A DNA stretch of 31,367 nt from Thermoplasmatota archaeon (GTDB lineage Archaea > Thermoplasmatota > Thermoplasmata > Methanomassiliicoccales > Methanomassiliicoccaceae): assembly GCA_022709105.1 (NCBI GenBank), contig JAKIXL010000001.1:1-31367 (forward strand). Direction: 5' to 3'. Of the stretch, positions 7,664 to 14,427 are shown piece after piece; position 1 is the first letter of the stretch, and every line of letters begins with the position of its first letter. A model generated the notes under the pieces. That model had not been told where the DNA came from and ran no database searches. It saw only the letters and a program-made list of their open reading frames with translations. The translations under genes and the position numbers were made by a program.

Positions 7664-8923
7664 CTATACGGCGATGGTCGAAATCTGGCCCATGCGCTTC
7701 AGCGGCTTTGACAGGTGGCGGAGCTCGCTCACCGCCTCTGCCGGAAGGCCCTTGGTCCCGCACTTGCGGCATCGGTAACCTTGGCCCCGGCCGGCCGACC
7801 CGGTCCTCCGACCGCAGGACGGACACCGGGGGCTCGACCTGACCTCGACACGGGCGAGCGACAGGACGTTGAGCTTCTCGATGTTCATCGTCCTCGGCCG
7901 GTCACGAAGCTCGCCCATTGCCTGGATGCGGTCCCCTGGGCGCAGCATGCGGACCACGTCCCGGAAGCCCTTGGACGGCTCGTAGGCAGCGCAGTCTAGG
8001 TCCCCCACGGCAGTGCCCAGCGAGAATATCACATGCCCGCCGGGGATTGTCCTGGGCATGGACACCACCTCCCCTTCCACCAGGTACGAGGAACTCGGCA
8101 CGAGCGCCTTCCAAGAAGTGACTATGTGATCGTCCGTCCCTTGGTTGGTTATGAACAGCATCCACCGCTCCACTGGCTCCGAGGAGATGGACCGGGCGGC
8201 GTCCATGACCTCAAGTGGGGAGTCCCCACGGACGCCGAAGAGCACCGGACAGTTGGTGTGCGGTACTATTACTGGCCGACCGGCCGACCGATCGTAGTTG
8301 TTGAATGTCGATGGGAAGCGGTCGTCCAGGAGCGCGACGTCATCCTCTGACACCAGCCGGGGAAGGCCCCACCGCTCCCGCTCCCGGTACGCGAGAACCT
8401 CATAGGTGCGGTCCTGCGGCCTCCAGGCGGCCGCCGCCGCGGCGCCGATCAGGCCGCGCCCGGAGTTCATCTCGAAGGTCCTGGCCTCGACCTTCAGGAG
8501 CTCGCGGACCGCTTCCTCCTGATCTATGATCTCGCGGACCGCACGGTAGTACAGATCGGGGGCCGGAGCATTGCGGCCGACCGCCAGTCCAGGGTCCGAA
8601 GAGTCCGTCTGGGACCATCGCTCCACCACCGGCCAGCATCTTGCCATCACCTCGTCCGCGTCCGGCTCCCCTGCCGAGCGGGCGTAGCATACCAGGTCCC
8701 GACCGTCCAGGCGGCCGCACAGGCGCGGCTCTCCGGCCCCCCGGCCGACCCGGATGCATATCGCGCCGTTCCCCCTGGTCTTCCACGGGACCGCCGGGTT
8801 CAGGCGGACCAGCCGAGGCAGGCCGATGAGGTCCCATTCCGCGGTCGCCCTCACCAGTTCTGTGGCCAGAAAGGTGGTGCACATCCAGGTGGACGAATCG
8901 GTGTCGTCGGCGGCGATGAACAT
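7664..8923 (-). CDS. tiaS: tRNA(Ile2) 2-agmatinylcytidine synthetase TiaS
   Basis: TiaS uses ATP and agmatine to convert C34 of the AUA-reading tRNA(Ile) to agmatidine, so that the archaeal tRNA reads AUA and not AUG. The 419-residue protein has the expected order. First is an N-terminal kinase-like catalytic domain starting MFIAADDTDSSTWMCTT, where the DDTDS cluster is the signature. A ferredoxin-like and central domain follows, containing WGLPRLVSEDDVALLDD, FPSTFNNYD and HTNCPVLFGVRGD. Then comes an OB fold (about 275-360). Last is a zinc ribbon with C367/C370 and C385/C388 (CPSC, CRKC). The start is the first ATG, 39 bases after the stop of the upstream OB-fold gene, so the two may be co-transcribed. 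Confidence 0.93.
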   Translation of the reverse strand: MFIAADDTDSSTWMCTTFLATELVRATAEWDLIGLPRLVRLNPAVPWKTRGNGAICIRVGRGAGEPRLCGRLDGRDLVCYARSAGEPDADEVMARCWPVVERWSQTDSSDPGLAVGRNAPAPDLYYRAVREIIDQEEAVRELLKVEARTFEMNSGRGLIGAAAAAAWRPQDRTYEVLAYRERERWGLPRLVSEDDVALLDDRFPSTFNNYDRSAGRPVIVPHTNCPVLFGVRGDSPLEVMDAARSISSEPVERWMLFITNQGTDDHIVTSWKALVPSSSYLVEGEVVSMPRTIPGGHVIFSLGTAVGDLDCAAYEPSKGFRDVVRMLRPGDRIQAMGELRDRPRTMNIEKLNVLSLARVEVRSSPRCPSCGRRTGSAGRGQGYRCRKCGTKGLPAEAVSELRHLSKPLKRMGQISTIAV

Positions 8924-8962
8924 GGGCCCCGGAGGCCCAAAGGGCGGAGGGGTATCAATCCT

Positions 8963-9307
8963 TTACGGTGCTGCGAACGATATCGCGCTCACGAAAAGGA
9001 AGTGGGGATCTTCGGCGGATGGGCGCACGGTCAGCGTCGCCGCGGCCCCGACGGCCGGCGGTACGGGCAGCAGTCCAGAGGAACAGAAGGCGGTGGCCTC
9101 CCCTCCCTCGCCGTCCGCGATCTCCAGAAGGTATCCGCCGGTGCAGTTACGGCATCCGGTGACCACGACCGCCACGGTCGCTTCGCCTTCCAGTTGCCCG
9201 AGGCCGGCCGCCTCCTGCGGTCCGAGACCGGAGAGGGCGGCGAGGGCGAAGACGGACACGGCGGCCAGAAGGAGAAGGGTGAGCGGCCTTGGGGTTTGGA
9301 GCGTCAC
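8963..9307 (-). CDS. Small exported OB-fold-like protein with a CxxC motif
   Basis: I do not recognise a named family. By the chosen GTG start the product has 114 residues: a hydrophobic signal anchor at about 9-26 (PLTLLLLAAVSVFALAALSG), then about 85 residues of alternating beta pattern. That segment contains GCRNCTGGYLLEIADGEGG and later VGAAATLTVRP and FLFVSAISF. The pattern Gly-x-hydrophobic, Leu-x-Asp-Gly, then a late Gly-x-x-hydrophobic strand resembles a small OB fold. Three cysteines (the CxxC and one in AFCSSG) could form a disulfide outside the cell or bind metal. The frame is open further upstream (to 9502), but that part overlaps the divergent gene and its promoter. It lies just upstream of tiaS on the same strand. 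The start is uncertain. Confidence 0.6.
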   Translation of the reverse strand: MTLQTPRPLTLLLLAAVSVFALAALSGLGPQEAAGLGQLEGEATVAVVVTGCRNCTGGYLLEIADGEGGEATAFCSSGLLPVPPAVGAAATLTVRPSAEDPHFLFVSAISFAAP

Positions 9308-9349
9308 GTCCCGCCTTGGCGTTCCAGCGAGTAATAGGTTTTCACTGCA

Positions 9350-9364
9350 TCCATATTTAGAGGA
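9350..9364. promoter_or_regulatory. Divergent promoter region between the OB-fold gene and the 9399 gene
   Basis: CATATTTAGAGG on the plus strand reads CCTCTAAATATG on the minus strand. This is the only AT-rich box in the 91-base gap between two divergent starts and could serve either direction. The distance (about 43-48 bases) suggests short leaders. Confidence 0.4.
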
Positions 9365-9398
9365 TAGTCTTGAATAGGCCGTCGCAGATTCGGCCTGC

Positions 9399-9749
9399 AT
9401 GTCTAAGCCATATACCGTGCAGCACGCGCCGCTCCTATCATTGGCGATCCTCGCGGCGGGCGCGGTCATGCTGATCGTCGGGACCCTCGATCTGCTGGGC
9501 AACTACTTCCTCGAGATCGGGGCCTGGGGATTTTGGCTAGCCGGGATCGGGGGCGTCATGCTCTTGGTGGGGGCTATCTGGTTCGTGAGCTATCGTCTCA
9601 ACGTGCGTAAGTTCAACAAGCTCATGGAAGAGAAGAGCAAGGCCCTCTTTGTCAAGCGGCTAGATGACGTGGAGTACCTGGCATGGAGATTGCCGGTGAG
9701 CTACGAGGACCGCCTGGCGACCAAGAAGAAGGAATTCGGGATCAAATGA
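9399..9749 (+). CDS. Small two-helix membrane protein (tentatively DUF3198-like)
   Basis: This 116-residue protein has two hydrophobic helices, at about residues 11-33 (APLLSLAILAAGAVMLIVG onward) and 43-65. They are followed by a basic, helical cytoplasmic tail with KFNKLMEEKSKALFVKRLDDVEYLAWRLP and a C-terminal KKKEFGIK. The tight two-helix hairpin plus charged tail reminds me of a small archaeal family of unknown function (DUF3198); that assignment is from memory and unchecked. The start is the ATG at 9399; a GTG in the same frame is less likely. It is the only rightward gene between 3.9 and 11.1 kb. No function can be proposed with confidence. Confidence 0.7.
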   Translation: MSKPYTVQHAPLLSLAILAAGAVMLIVGTLDLLGNYFLEIGAWGFWLAGIGGVMLLVGAIWFVSYRLNVRKFNKLMEEKSKALFVKRLDDVEYLAWRLPVSYEDRLATKKKEFGIK

Positions 9750-9762
9750 GGGGAAAGAGGGG

Positions 9763-9785
9763 GACCCCTCCATTTCCATTGGAAC
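9763..9785 (-). other. Inverted origin-recognition-box-like element
   Basis: The minus strand reads TCCAATGGAAATGGAGGGGT inside this interval. It matches the two boxes at 11372 and 11504 in 19 of 20 core positions and lies in the opposite orientation. It sits in the 108-base gap between the 9399 gene and the convergent hflX stop, 1.6 kb from the main origin. The TCC-AATGGAAA dyad and G-tract fit the euryarchaeal ORB consensus known for Orc1/Cdc6. Confidence 0.75.
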
Positions 9786-9857
9786 GGCCGAGCGGTACCG
9801 GGTCTGTTATCAGGTCTGTTCATCCGGGCCCGCGCTGTTCCCCCGAGGCTGGGCGGA

Positions 9858-11123
9858 TCACATCGCCTGGCCGCCCAGGGCCACCACCTGTCTTACTATG
9901 TTGGTGTGGTCCTTCTCCTGGCCGAACAGGTGGACCTCGACCCTATCGCCATATTTCACTTGGACCACCTCGGCATTGGTGTGCAGCCAGGAGAGGAAAG
10001 GTGCCACGCCTTCGCCGTGAGGCAGCTGGAAACGCATCTCCACTGGGTATTGAAAGGTGGCCGCGATCGCGTCGCGGAGAGCGTCCATGCCCTGACCAGT
10101 GAGGGCGGAGACAGTCAGCACCCCGCGTGCCGGTACCAGTTCCGTGGCCAGGTCGGCCTTGGCCTGCATATCGCTGACCAGATCTCTCTTGTTGAGAACA
10201 ATGAGCAGAGATGATGCATCCACCTCAGGGAACAGGATCTCCCGGGACGTCTCCATCTTTCTACGGACCTCTTCCAGGGTGTCCGAGGCGTCGATTATCA
10301 GCAGCACGAGGTCGGCGAAATAGATCTCGTCGACGGTGCTCTTGAAGGACTCGATGAGGAAATGGGGAAGAGCGTCAAGAAAGCCGATGGTGTCGGTGAC
10401 CAGGATCGGCTTGTTCTCCCCCTCCAAACGCCCTATGGTGGTGGTCAGGGTCGAGAACATGCGGTCCTCCACCAGGACCTTCTCTGAGGTGATCGAGTTG
10501 AGGATGGAGGATTTGCCGGCATTTGTATAGCCGGCGAGCGCAACGGTGCTGAACCCTCTTTTTCGGCGTTGTTGGCGGCGGAGCAGGTGATTGATGTCCA
10601 TCCTATGCAGTTCCCCGTCTATCCTGCTGAGCTGTCGTCGGATCAGCTCGTAATAAGCATCGGTCTCATAGGCGCCGCCTCCTAGGAAACCAGGATGCTC
10701 TCCTGTCTTGGCATTGTGTATCCACTCTCGAAGCAGGGGTATCTCGTAGATCAGCTTGGCCCTGAGCACCTGCAGCTTCGATTCGCGGGATGATGCCCGC
10801 TCGGAGAATATATTGAGGACCAGTCGGACGCGGTCGATGCACTCCACTCCCAACTGGCTCTCGAGTAGGTAGTGCTGCGATGGTCTCAGCTCGCCGTTGA
10901 TGATGAGAGCAGATACGGGGGCCATATCCAGTACTTGCTTGACGTCCTTGAGCTTCCCCTTTCCGATGAAGGTTCGGGTGTTCGGGAATCTCCTTCGTTG
11001 GATGATCTCGTATCGCACCTCATAGCCTGCCGAGCGGGCGAGGTCCTCCAGTTCAGAGATATCCTCGTCCAAGGTCACGATAGCGACCAGAGGTCGCCCT
11101 CCCCTTCTAAGGTCGTCCTTCAC
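9858..11123 (-). CDS. hflX: Ribosome-associated GTPase HflX
   Basis: HflX is an OBG-HflX superfamily GTPase that binds the large ribosomal subunit and can split stalled ribosomes. The 421-residue product has the N-terminal nucleotide-binding-like domain (about 1-100, with TFIGKGKLKDVK) and a long coiled helical linker (to about 190). The linker contains GGGAYETDAYYELIRRQL, the family signature. A GTPase domain follows, with P-loop GYTNAGKSS at 198-206, the TTT switch, DTIGF at 244-248 and NKRD at 311-314. A C-terminal domain ends the protein. The start is a GTG complementary to 11121-11123, directly preceded by a purine-rich AAGG repeat that can act as the ribosome binding site. It is transcribed leftward from the origin region. 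Confidence 0.93.
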   Translation of the reverse strand: MKDDLRRGGRPLVAIVTLDEDISELEDLARSAGYEVRYEIIQRRRFPNTRTFIGKGKLKDVKQVLDMAPVSALIINGELRPSQHYLLESQLGVECIDRVRLVLNIFSERASSRESKLQVLRAKLIYEIPLLREWIHNAKTGEHPGFLGGGAYETDAYYELIRRQLSRIDGELHRMDINHLLRRQQRRKRGFSTVALAGYTNAGKSSILNSITSEKVLVEDRMFSTLTTTIGRLEGENKPILVTDTIGFLDALPHFLIESFKSTVDEIYFADLVLLIIDASDTLEEVRRKMETSREILFPEVDASSLLIVLNKRDLVSDMQAKADLATELVPARGVLTVSALTGQGMDALRDAIAATFQYPVEMRFQLPHGEGVAPFLSWLHTNAEVVQVKYGDRVEVHLFGQEKDHTNIVRQVVALGGQAM

Positions 11124-11143
11124 CCTTCCTTCCTTCCTTCCTT
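11124..11143. repeat. Tetranucleotide repeat (CCTT)5 abutting the hflX start codon
   Basis: Five perfect CCTT units on the plus strand (AAGG on the hflX coding strand) end exactly at the base before the hflX GTG. A sixth unit follows after two extra T. On the mRNA they form a run of Shine-Dalgarno-like purines. Confidence 0.85.
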
Positions 11144-11149
11144 TTCCTT

Positions 11150-11165
11150 ACTATATTTAACGTAA
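11150..11165 (-). promoter_or_regulatory. Promoter of hflX
   Basis: The minus strand reads ACGTTAAATATAGTAAGG just upstream of the AAGG repeat, a good box A about 30-35 bases before the GTG. Transcription would start inside or at the end of the repeat. Confidence 0.55.
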
Positions 11166-11371
11166 GTATATTGTCCTTACCCACCTTCACTTTGGCATTA
11201 TCTCTCTCACACCATCGTTTCCGATGTACGTTTCAGATGGATCACATCATCCCGATCGTCTGCACCTGCGCTCAGGTTCGATGCCCTCAAGCGGACCTAT
11301 CCCCTTCTTCGATCGCATGACCAGTGCTCTGCCTGACCTATGTTTCCCGTGGGACCGGTGCGTTTTTATTA

Positions 11372-11401
11372 TCTCCAATGGAAATGAAGGGGTGGGGGTC
11401 T
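11372..11401 (+). other. Origin recognition box 1
   Basis: This box has the core CCAATGGAAATGAAGGGG followed by a G-rich tail ending GGTCT. It matches box 2 at 28 of 30 positions and resembles the euryarchaeal ORB consensus (TCCAGTGGAAAC-AAAGGGG type). It borders the AT-rich tract on the left. Confidence 0.85.
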
Positions 11402-11480
11402 TATGAGATATTTTTTTAAAAAACCAAATATGCTCTGGACATAACTAAAAGAAAAAGTAAATTATATGCCTTCTATATGT
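11402..11480. other. AT-rich tract, probable duplex unwinding element
   Basis: It has runs such as ATATTTTTTTAAAAAACC and AAAAGAAAAAGTAAATTATA, with about one quarter G+C by my count. It lies exactly between the two ORBs. It also contains the candidate box A elements of orc1 (AAATTATATG near 11459 and TTCTATATG near 11471). Confidence 0.7.
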
Positions 11481-11503
11481 GTCCAAGGAAGGGCCCCGGC
11501 CGC

Positions 11504-11533
11504 TCTCCAATGGAAATGAAGGGGTAGCGGTCT
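11504..11533 (+). other. Origin recognition box 2
   Basis: This box has the same core CCAATGGAAATGAAGGGG as box 1, differing at only two of 30 positions. It lies 31 bases before the orc1/cdc6 start, about where transcription of that gene should begin, so initiator binding here could also repress its own gene. Confidence 0.85.
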
Positions 11534-11563
11534 GGGCCATTTTCACATCGACGGGGGAGAGAA

Positions 11564-12799
11564 GTGGACGAAAGCATATTCCAGCCGTACTTGAACGCGA
11601 AGAAGATTTTCCAACGCAATCGAGAGATCCTCCGACCGTCCTATATTCCTGACGAACTCCCCCACCGCAAGGAACAGATCAATCAGCTCGCGTCGATCCT
11701 GGTGACCGCATTGCGCGGCGACCGGCCGTCCAACGTCCTTATCTTCGGTAAGACCGGCACCGGCAAGACCGCATCGGTGAAGTACTTGGGGAAAGAGATC
11801 CAGAAGGCCGACTCCAAGTTCAACCGCGTGACCTACCTGTACATGAACTGCGAGGTCGTCGACACTCAGTATGGCGTTCTCCAGAACATCGGCAACATGT
11901 TCATCGGCGATTTCAATGAGCGCATACCCTTCACCGGATGGAGCACTGAAAGGGTCTACAACATCCTCAGGGAGAAGATCGACGACACCAACAGGGTCGT
12001 GATCCTCGTGCTCGACGAGATAGACAAGCTCGTGTACAAGTCGGGAGACGACGTGCTGTACCACCTGTCCAGGATCAATGATGACCTCCAGCGGGCGAAG
12101 GTATCGCTCATCGGCATCTCCAACGACCTCAAGTTCACAGAGTTCCTCGATCCCCGGGTCAAGAGCCGCCTGGGAGAGGAGAAGATGGTGTTCCCTCCAT
12201 ATAACGCGGAGCAGCTCAAGGACATCCTGAAGCAACGGTCCGACCTGGCGTTCTTCAGCGGCGTCGTCGAGCCTGCGGTGGCGCCGCTTTGCTCGGCCCT
12301 GGCGGCGCAGGAGCACGGGGACGCCCGGCGAGCGCTCGACCTACTAAGGGTGGCGGCCGAGATCGCCGAGCGCAACGGCGACGACAAGGTCACCGAGGCG
12401 CATGTTTACAAGGCCAAGAACAAGATCGAACTGGACTGCGTCACCGAGGCCATACGGACGCTGCCGACGCAGTCGAAGCTGGTCCTCATGAGCATACTTC
12501 TCAACGAGGACCGAGGGGACGGACGGCTGACCACCGGCGATGTCTACGAGACCTACAGGGAGCTGAGCCAGATAATTGGCGTCACCGTGCTCACCCAACG
12601 CCGCGTCACCGACCTCATCTCCGAGCTGGACATGCTCGGCATAATACATGCCAGGGTCAAGTCCTTCGGGCGGGGCGGGCGGACGAAGGAGATAGAGTCC
12701 TCGGTGCCGAGGGTGGAAACGAAGAAGATCCTTGAGGACGACGAGATCCTGCAGGGCATCAGGAACTATCGGCCCAAGAACCAGACGACCCTTATCTGA
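11564..12799 (+). CDS. cdc6: Replication initiator Orc1/Cdc6
   Basis: This AAA+ protein binds origin recognition boxes and loads the MCM helicase. The 411-residue product shows Walker A GKTGTGKT at 62-69, Walker B LVLDEID at 148-154 and a sensor 1 segment GISND. A sensor 2/lid region with ARRALDLLRVAAEIA follows. The C-terminal winged helix has LTTGDVYETY, TQRRVTDLISELDMLG and the wing SFGRGGRTKE, the part that reads the ORB G-tract. The start is a GTG at 11564, with GGGGGAGAG 3-11 bases before it; no better ATG exists. It lies immediately next to the ORBs, the usual arrangement for the Orc1 type that controls the main origin. Confidence 0.95.
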   Translation: MDESIFQPYLNAKKIFQRNREILRPSYIPDELPHRKEQINQLASILVTALRGDRPSNVLIFGKTGTGKTASVKYLGKEIQKADSKFNRVTYLYMNCEVVDTQYGVLQNIGNMFIGDFNERIPFTGWSTERVYNILREKIDDTNRVVILVLDEIDKLVYKSGDDVLYHLSRINDDLQRAKVSLIGISNDLKFTEFLDPRVKSRLGEEKMVFPPYNAEQLKDILKQRSDLAFFSGVVEPAVAPLCSALAAQEHGDARRALDLLRVAAEIAERNGDDKVTEAHVYKAKNKIELDCVTEAIRTLPTQSKLVLMSILLNEDRGDGRLTTGDVYETYRELSQIIGVTVLTQRRVTDLISELDMLGIIHARVKSFGRGGRTKEIESSVPRVETKKILEDDEILQGIRNYRPKNQTTLI

Positions 12800-12817
12800 G
12801 CTTCGTTGCCGGGCCTA

Positions 12818-13696
12818 TCATTCATTGCGCCCGGAGCGTCCCCGCACGACCGCTTGAAGGACGTCGATGGCGATGGGGACGACAATGATCAGGGCGAGCG
12901 CGATCACCAGGTCAACCTTGCTGTTCTCCGGAGTGTAGTCCGGCGCGGTGCCGGTGGCATACAGCTTGATGAGCCCGAACCATGGCAGCTCGCCTCTGGC
13001 CTTGCCAACGATCCACTCGCTCTTTATCGGCTCCCTCATCGAGCCCAGCCATCTCTGGTCGTACTTGCCCAAGAGGGTGCCGTCGACGCCCGTGTAATAG
13101 TTGTTGTCGCCCATGGTGATGAGCCCGCCGTGCGGTTCCCCGGAGTATGCCGGCGATCTCATGTAATCCAGCATGGCCTTTAGGTCGATGATGACGGTCA
13201 CCTTCAGGAACCCGATGCCGTACAGCTCCACGCTGTCCTTAAGGTTCCACCAGGCCCGGTCGCCGCCCGGCACGGACCACATCGATGCCGGCACGTTCGC
13301 CAGCTCAGGAACATCGAACCCACCGCCGGTGGCGTTGTACTCCAGCGCCGCGATTGCTCTATGTATTATCGGCCGGCTCATCCCGCTCTTATGGTATATG
13401 ATGACGTCCCCCGGCTCTCCATACGTCGAATGGCCGGTGGCCACGCCTCTCAGATATGTCACCACCTCATCGGCCGAGCCCACCGACCTCACCATCACTA
13501 TGTCGCCGGTGTCAATTACCCCGATGGAGCTCCGGTCGGAGTGCTGCATGCTCTTCGACTCAACGACCACCATGGGAGGCCACACTCCACTGTAGGCATA
13601 GATGCCCCCCACGAGAACGATGAAAATGACCGGGGCGATGATGAACGGTTTGAGCTTGTACCACCGTCCTTGAGAGCCGCTCTGCCTGGATGGCAC
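12818..13696 (-). CDS. Signal peptidase I, archaeal/ER type (S26B)
   Basis: This membrane serine protease removes signal peptides from exported proteins. With the GTG start chosen the product has 292 residues. The N-terminal helix spans about 16-35 (PFIIAPVIFIVLVGGIYAYSG) and a second hydrophobic helix lies near the C-terminus (about 264-282). Catalytic candidates are S49 in VESKSMQHSD, H112 in RPIIHRAI and D197 in ITMGDNN. A His in place of the bacterial Lys is the S26B feature. The frame is open upstream to 13828, but that part overlaps the divergent dCMP deaminase. The GTG complementary to 13694-13696 lies about 27 bases from a box A, fitting a leaderless message. At roughly 290 residues it is longer than many archaeal homologues, with an insert between H112 and D197. 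Confidence 0.85.
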   Translation of the reverse strand: MPSRQSGSQGRWYKLKPFIIAPVIFIVLVGGIYAYSGVWPPMVVVESKSMQHSDRSSIGVIDTGDIVMVRSVGSADEVVTYLRGVATGHSTYGEPGDVIIYHKSGMSRPIIHRAIAALEYNATGGGFDVPELANVPASMWSVPGGDRAWWNLKDSVELYGIGFLKVTVIIDLKAMLDYMRSPAYSGEPHGGLITMGDNNYYTGVDGTLLGKYDQRWLGSMREPIKSEWIVGKARGELPWFGLIKLYATGTAPDYTPENSKVDLVIALALIIVVPIAIDVLQAVVRGRSGRNE

Positions 13697-13714
13697 GAGG
13701 TCACACAAAGGGGG

Positions 13715-13730
13715 AGATAGTATAATACTC
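13715..13730 (-). promoter_or_regulatory. Promoter of the signal peptidase gene
   Basis: The minus strand reads GAGTATTATACTATCT, a clear box A about 27 bases before the GTG at 13696. This spacing supports that start over the more upstream in-frame ATG. Confidence 0.6.
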
Positions 13731-13781
13731 TTAGCGACCGGGTACCGTACGAACGCTCCCTTAAGGCGGCACAAGTTAGAT

Positions 13782-14276
13782 ATGCCGAAGGACGGATGGA
13801 CGGGCATGGAGCGGCCGGACAACGACACCTACTTCATGAGGATGGCCGAGCTAGTGGCCACCCGTTCCACATGCCTGAGGCGCAACGTAGGAGCGGTGGT
13901 GGTCAAGGAGAAGCGAGTGCTGACCACTGGATACAACGGGGCGCCCAAGGGGCTCAGGCACTGCGGGGAGGTAGGCTGCGTCCGCATGCAGAACCACGTG
14001 GAGTCCGGCACCCGCCACGAGCTGTGCCGGGGGGTCCACGCGGAGCAGAACGCCGTGATCCAAGCGGCCTACTTTGGGGTTAGCATCAAGGACTCTACCA
14101 TTTACACCACCAACTTCCCATGCGTCATGTGCGCCAAGATCCTGGTGAACGCCGGCATCCGCGAGATCGTATACAAGGACGATTACATCGACGAGCTCTC
14201 GAGGAGGGTGCTCGATGAGAGCGGGGTCGTGGTCCGTAGGTTCGGTTCCCGAGCGGCCGAGCGCCCTAACGAGTAA
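13782..14276 (+). CDS. dCMP deaminase (zinc cytidine/deoxycytidylate deaminase family)
   Basis: It converts dCMP to dUMP, the substrate of thymidylate synthase. The 164-residue enzyme has the zinc site HAE at H86-E88 in GVHAEQNAVIQA and the PCxxC motif at C114/C117 in NFPCVMCAKIL. YNGAPKGLRHC and the extra Cys/His-rich loop (CGEVGC, CRGVH) are usual for dCMP rather than cytidine deaminases. The ATG at 13782 is used; a second ATG at 13806 (MERPDNDTYFM) lies nearer the usual family start and cannot be excluded. It is divergent from signal peptidase and lies upstream of the ATP synthase operon, separated by 150 bases with a separate promoter. Confidence 0.92.
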   Translation: MPKDGWTGMERPDNDTYFMRMAELVATRSTCLRRNVGAVVVKEKRVLTTGYNGAPKGLRHCGEVGCVRMQNHVESGTRHELCRGVHAEQNAVIQAAYFGVSIKDSTIYTTNFPCVMCAKILVNAGIREIVYKDDYIDELSRRVLDESGVVVRRFGSRAAERPNE

Positions 14277-14307
14277 ACGGCACTTAATCTGGCAGGGCCC
14301 GCTCGAC

Positions 14308-14324
14308 CGTTTTTATTTTTCCAA
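14308..14324 (+). terminator. T-rich tract after the dCMP deaminase gene
   Basis: CCGTTTTTATTTTTCCA lies 32 bases past the stop. Such T-runs terminate archaeal transcription; it could equally be an additional box A for the ATP synthase operon. Confidence 0.4.
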
Positions 14325-14376
14325 CAACGAGCGGAAACCTGCCTGGAGGGAAGAGGGCCAGCGCCTGATTTCACAA

Positions 14377-14391
14377 CACTTTAAATATCAT
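14377..14391 (+). promoter_or_regulatory. Promoter of the A-type ATP synthase operon
   Basis: ACACTTTAAATATCAT is a strong box A. The implied transcript start near 14412 precedes a CCGGAGAGAG ribosome binding site (14414-14423) and the GTG of atpH at 14428. All nine subunit genes follow without another clear promoter. Confidence 0.6.
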
Positions 14392-14427
14392 GAAACGATA
14401 CTGGAGAAACCTTCCGGAGAGAGTTCT

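Larger units (their letters stand above)
11124..11563. other. Probable chromosomal replication origin (oriC) upstream of orc1/cdc6
   Basis: This is the longest gene-free stretch in the window. It holds, in order: the CCTT repeat and hflX promoter (11124-11165); about 200 bases with no clear element (11166-11370); a first ORB (11372-11401); an AT-rich tract (11402-11480) of about one quarter G+C against about 60% around it; a GC palindromic patch (GGGCCCCGGCCG, 11491-11502); a second ORB in the same orientation (11504-11533); and the orc1/cdc6 ribosome binding site. Repeated ORBs flanking an easily melted tract next to the initiator gene are the hallmark of archaeal origins. Firing has not been shown, so this is a structural inference. 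Confidence 0.8.

Noticed and set aside
11296..11354. Two degenerate ORB-like pieces (CCCCTTCTTCG and GTTTCCCGTGGGA) left of box 1
   Set aside because: Each keeps only half of the element; they could be decayed boxes, but I cannot separate them from chance.
11224..11406. 60-codon open frame inside the origin region
   Set aside because: It runs through the first origin box, has no ribosome binding site and no conserved-looking sequence.
13701..13716. Partial ORB-like ACAAAGGGGGAG near the signal peptidase promoter
   Set aside because: Only the G-tract end matches; the TCC-x-x-TGGAAA dyad is missing.
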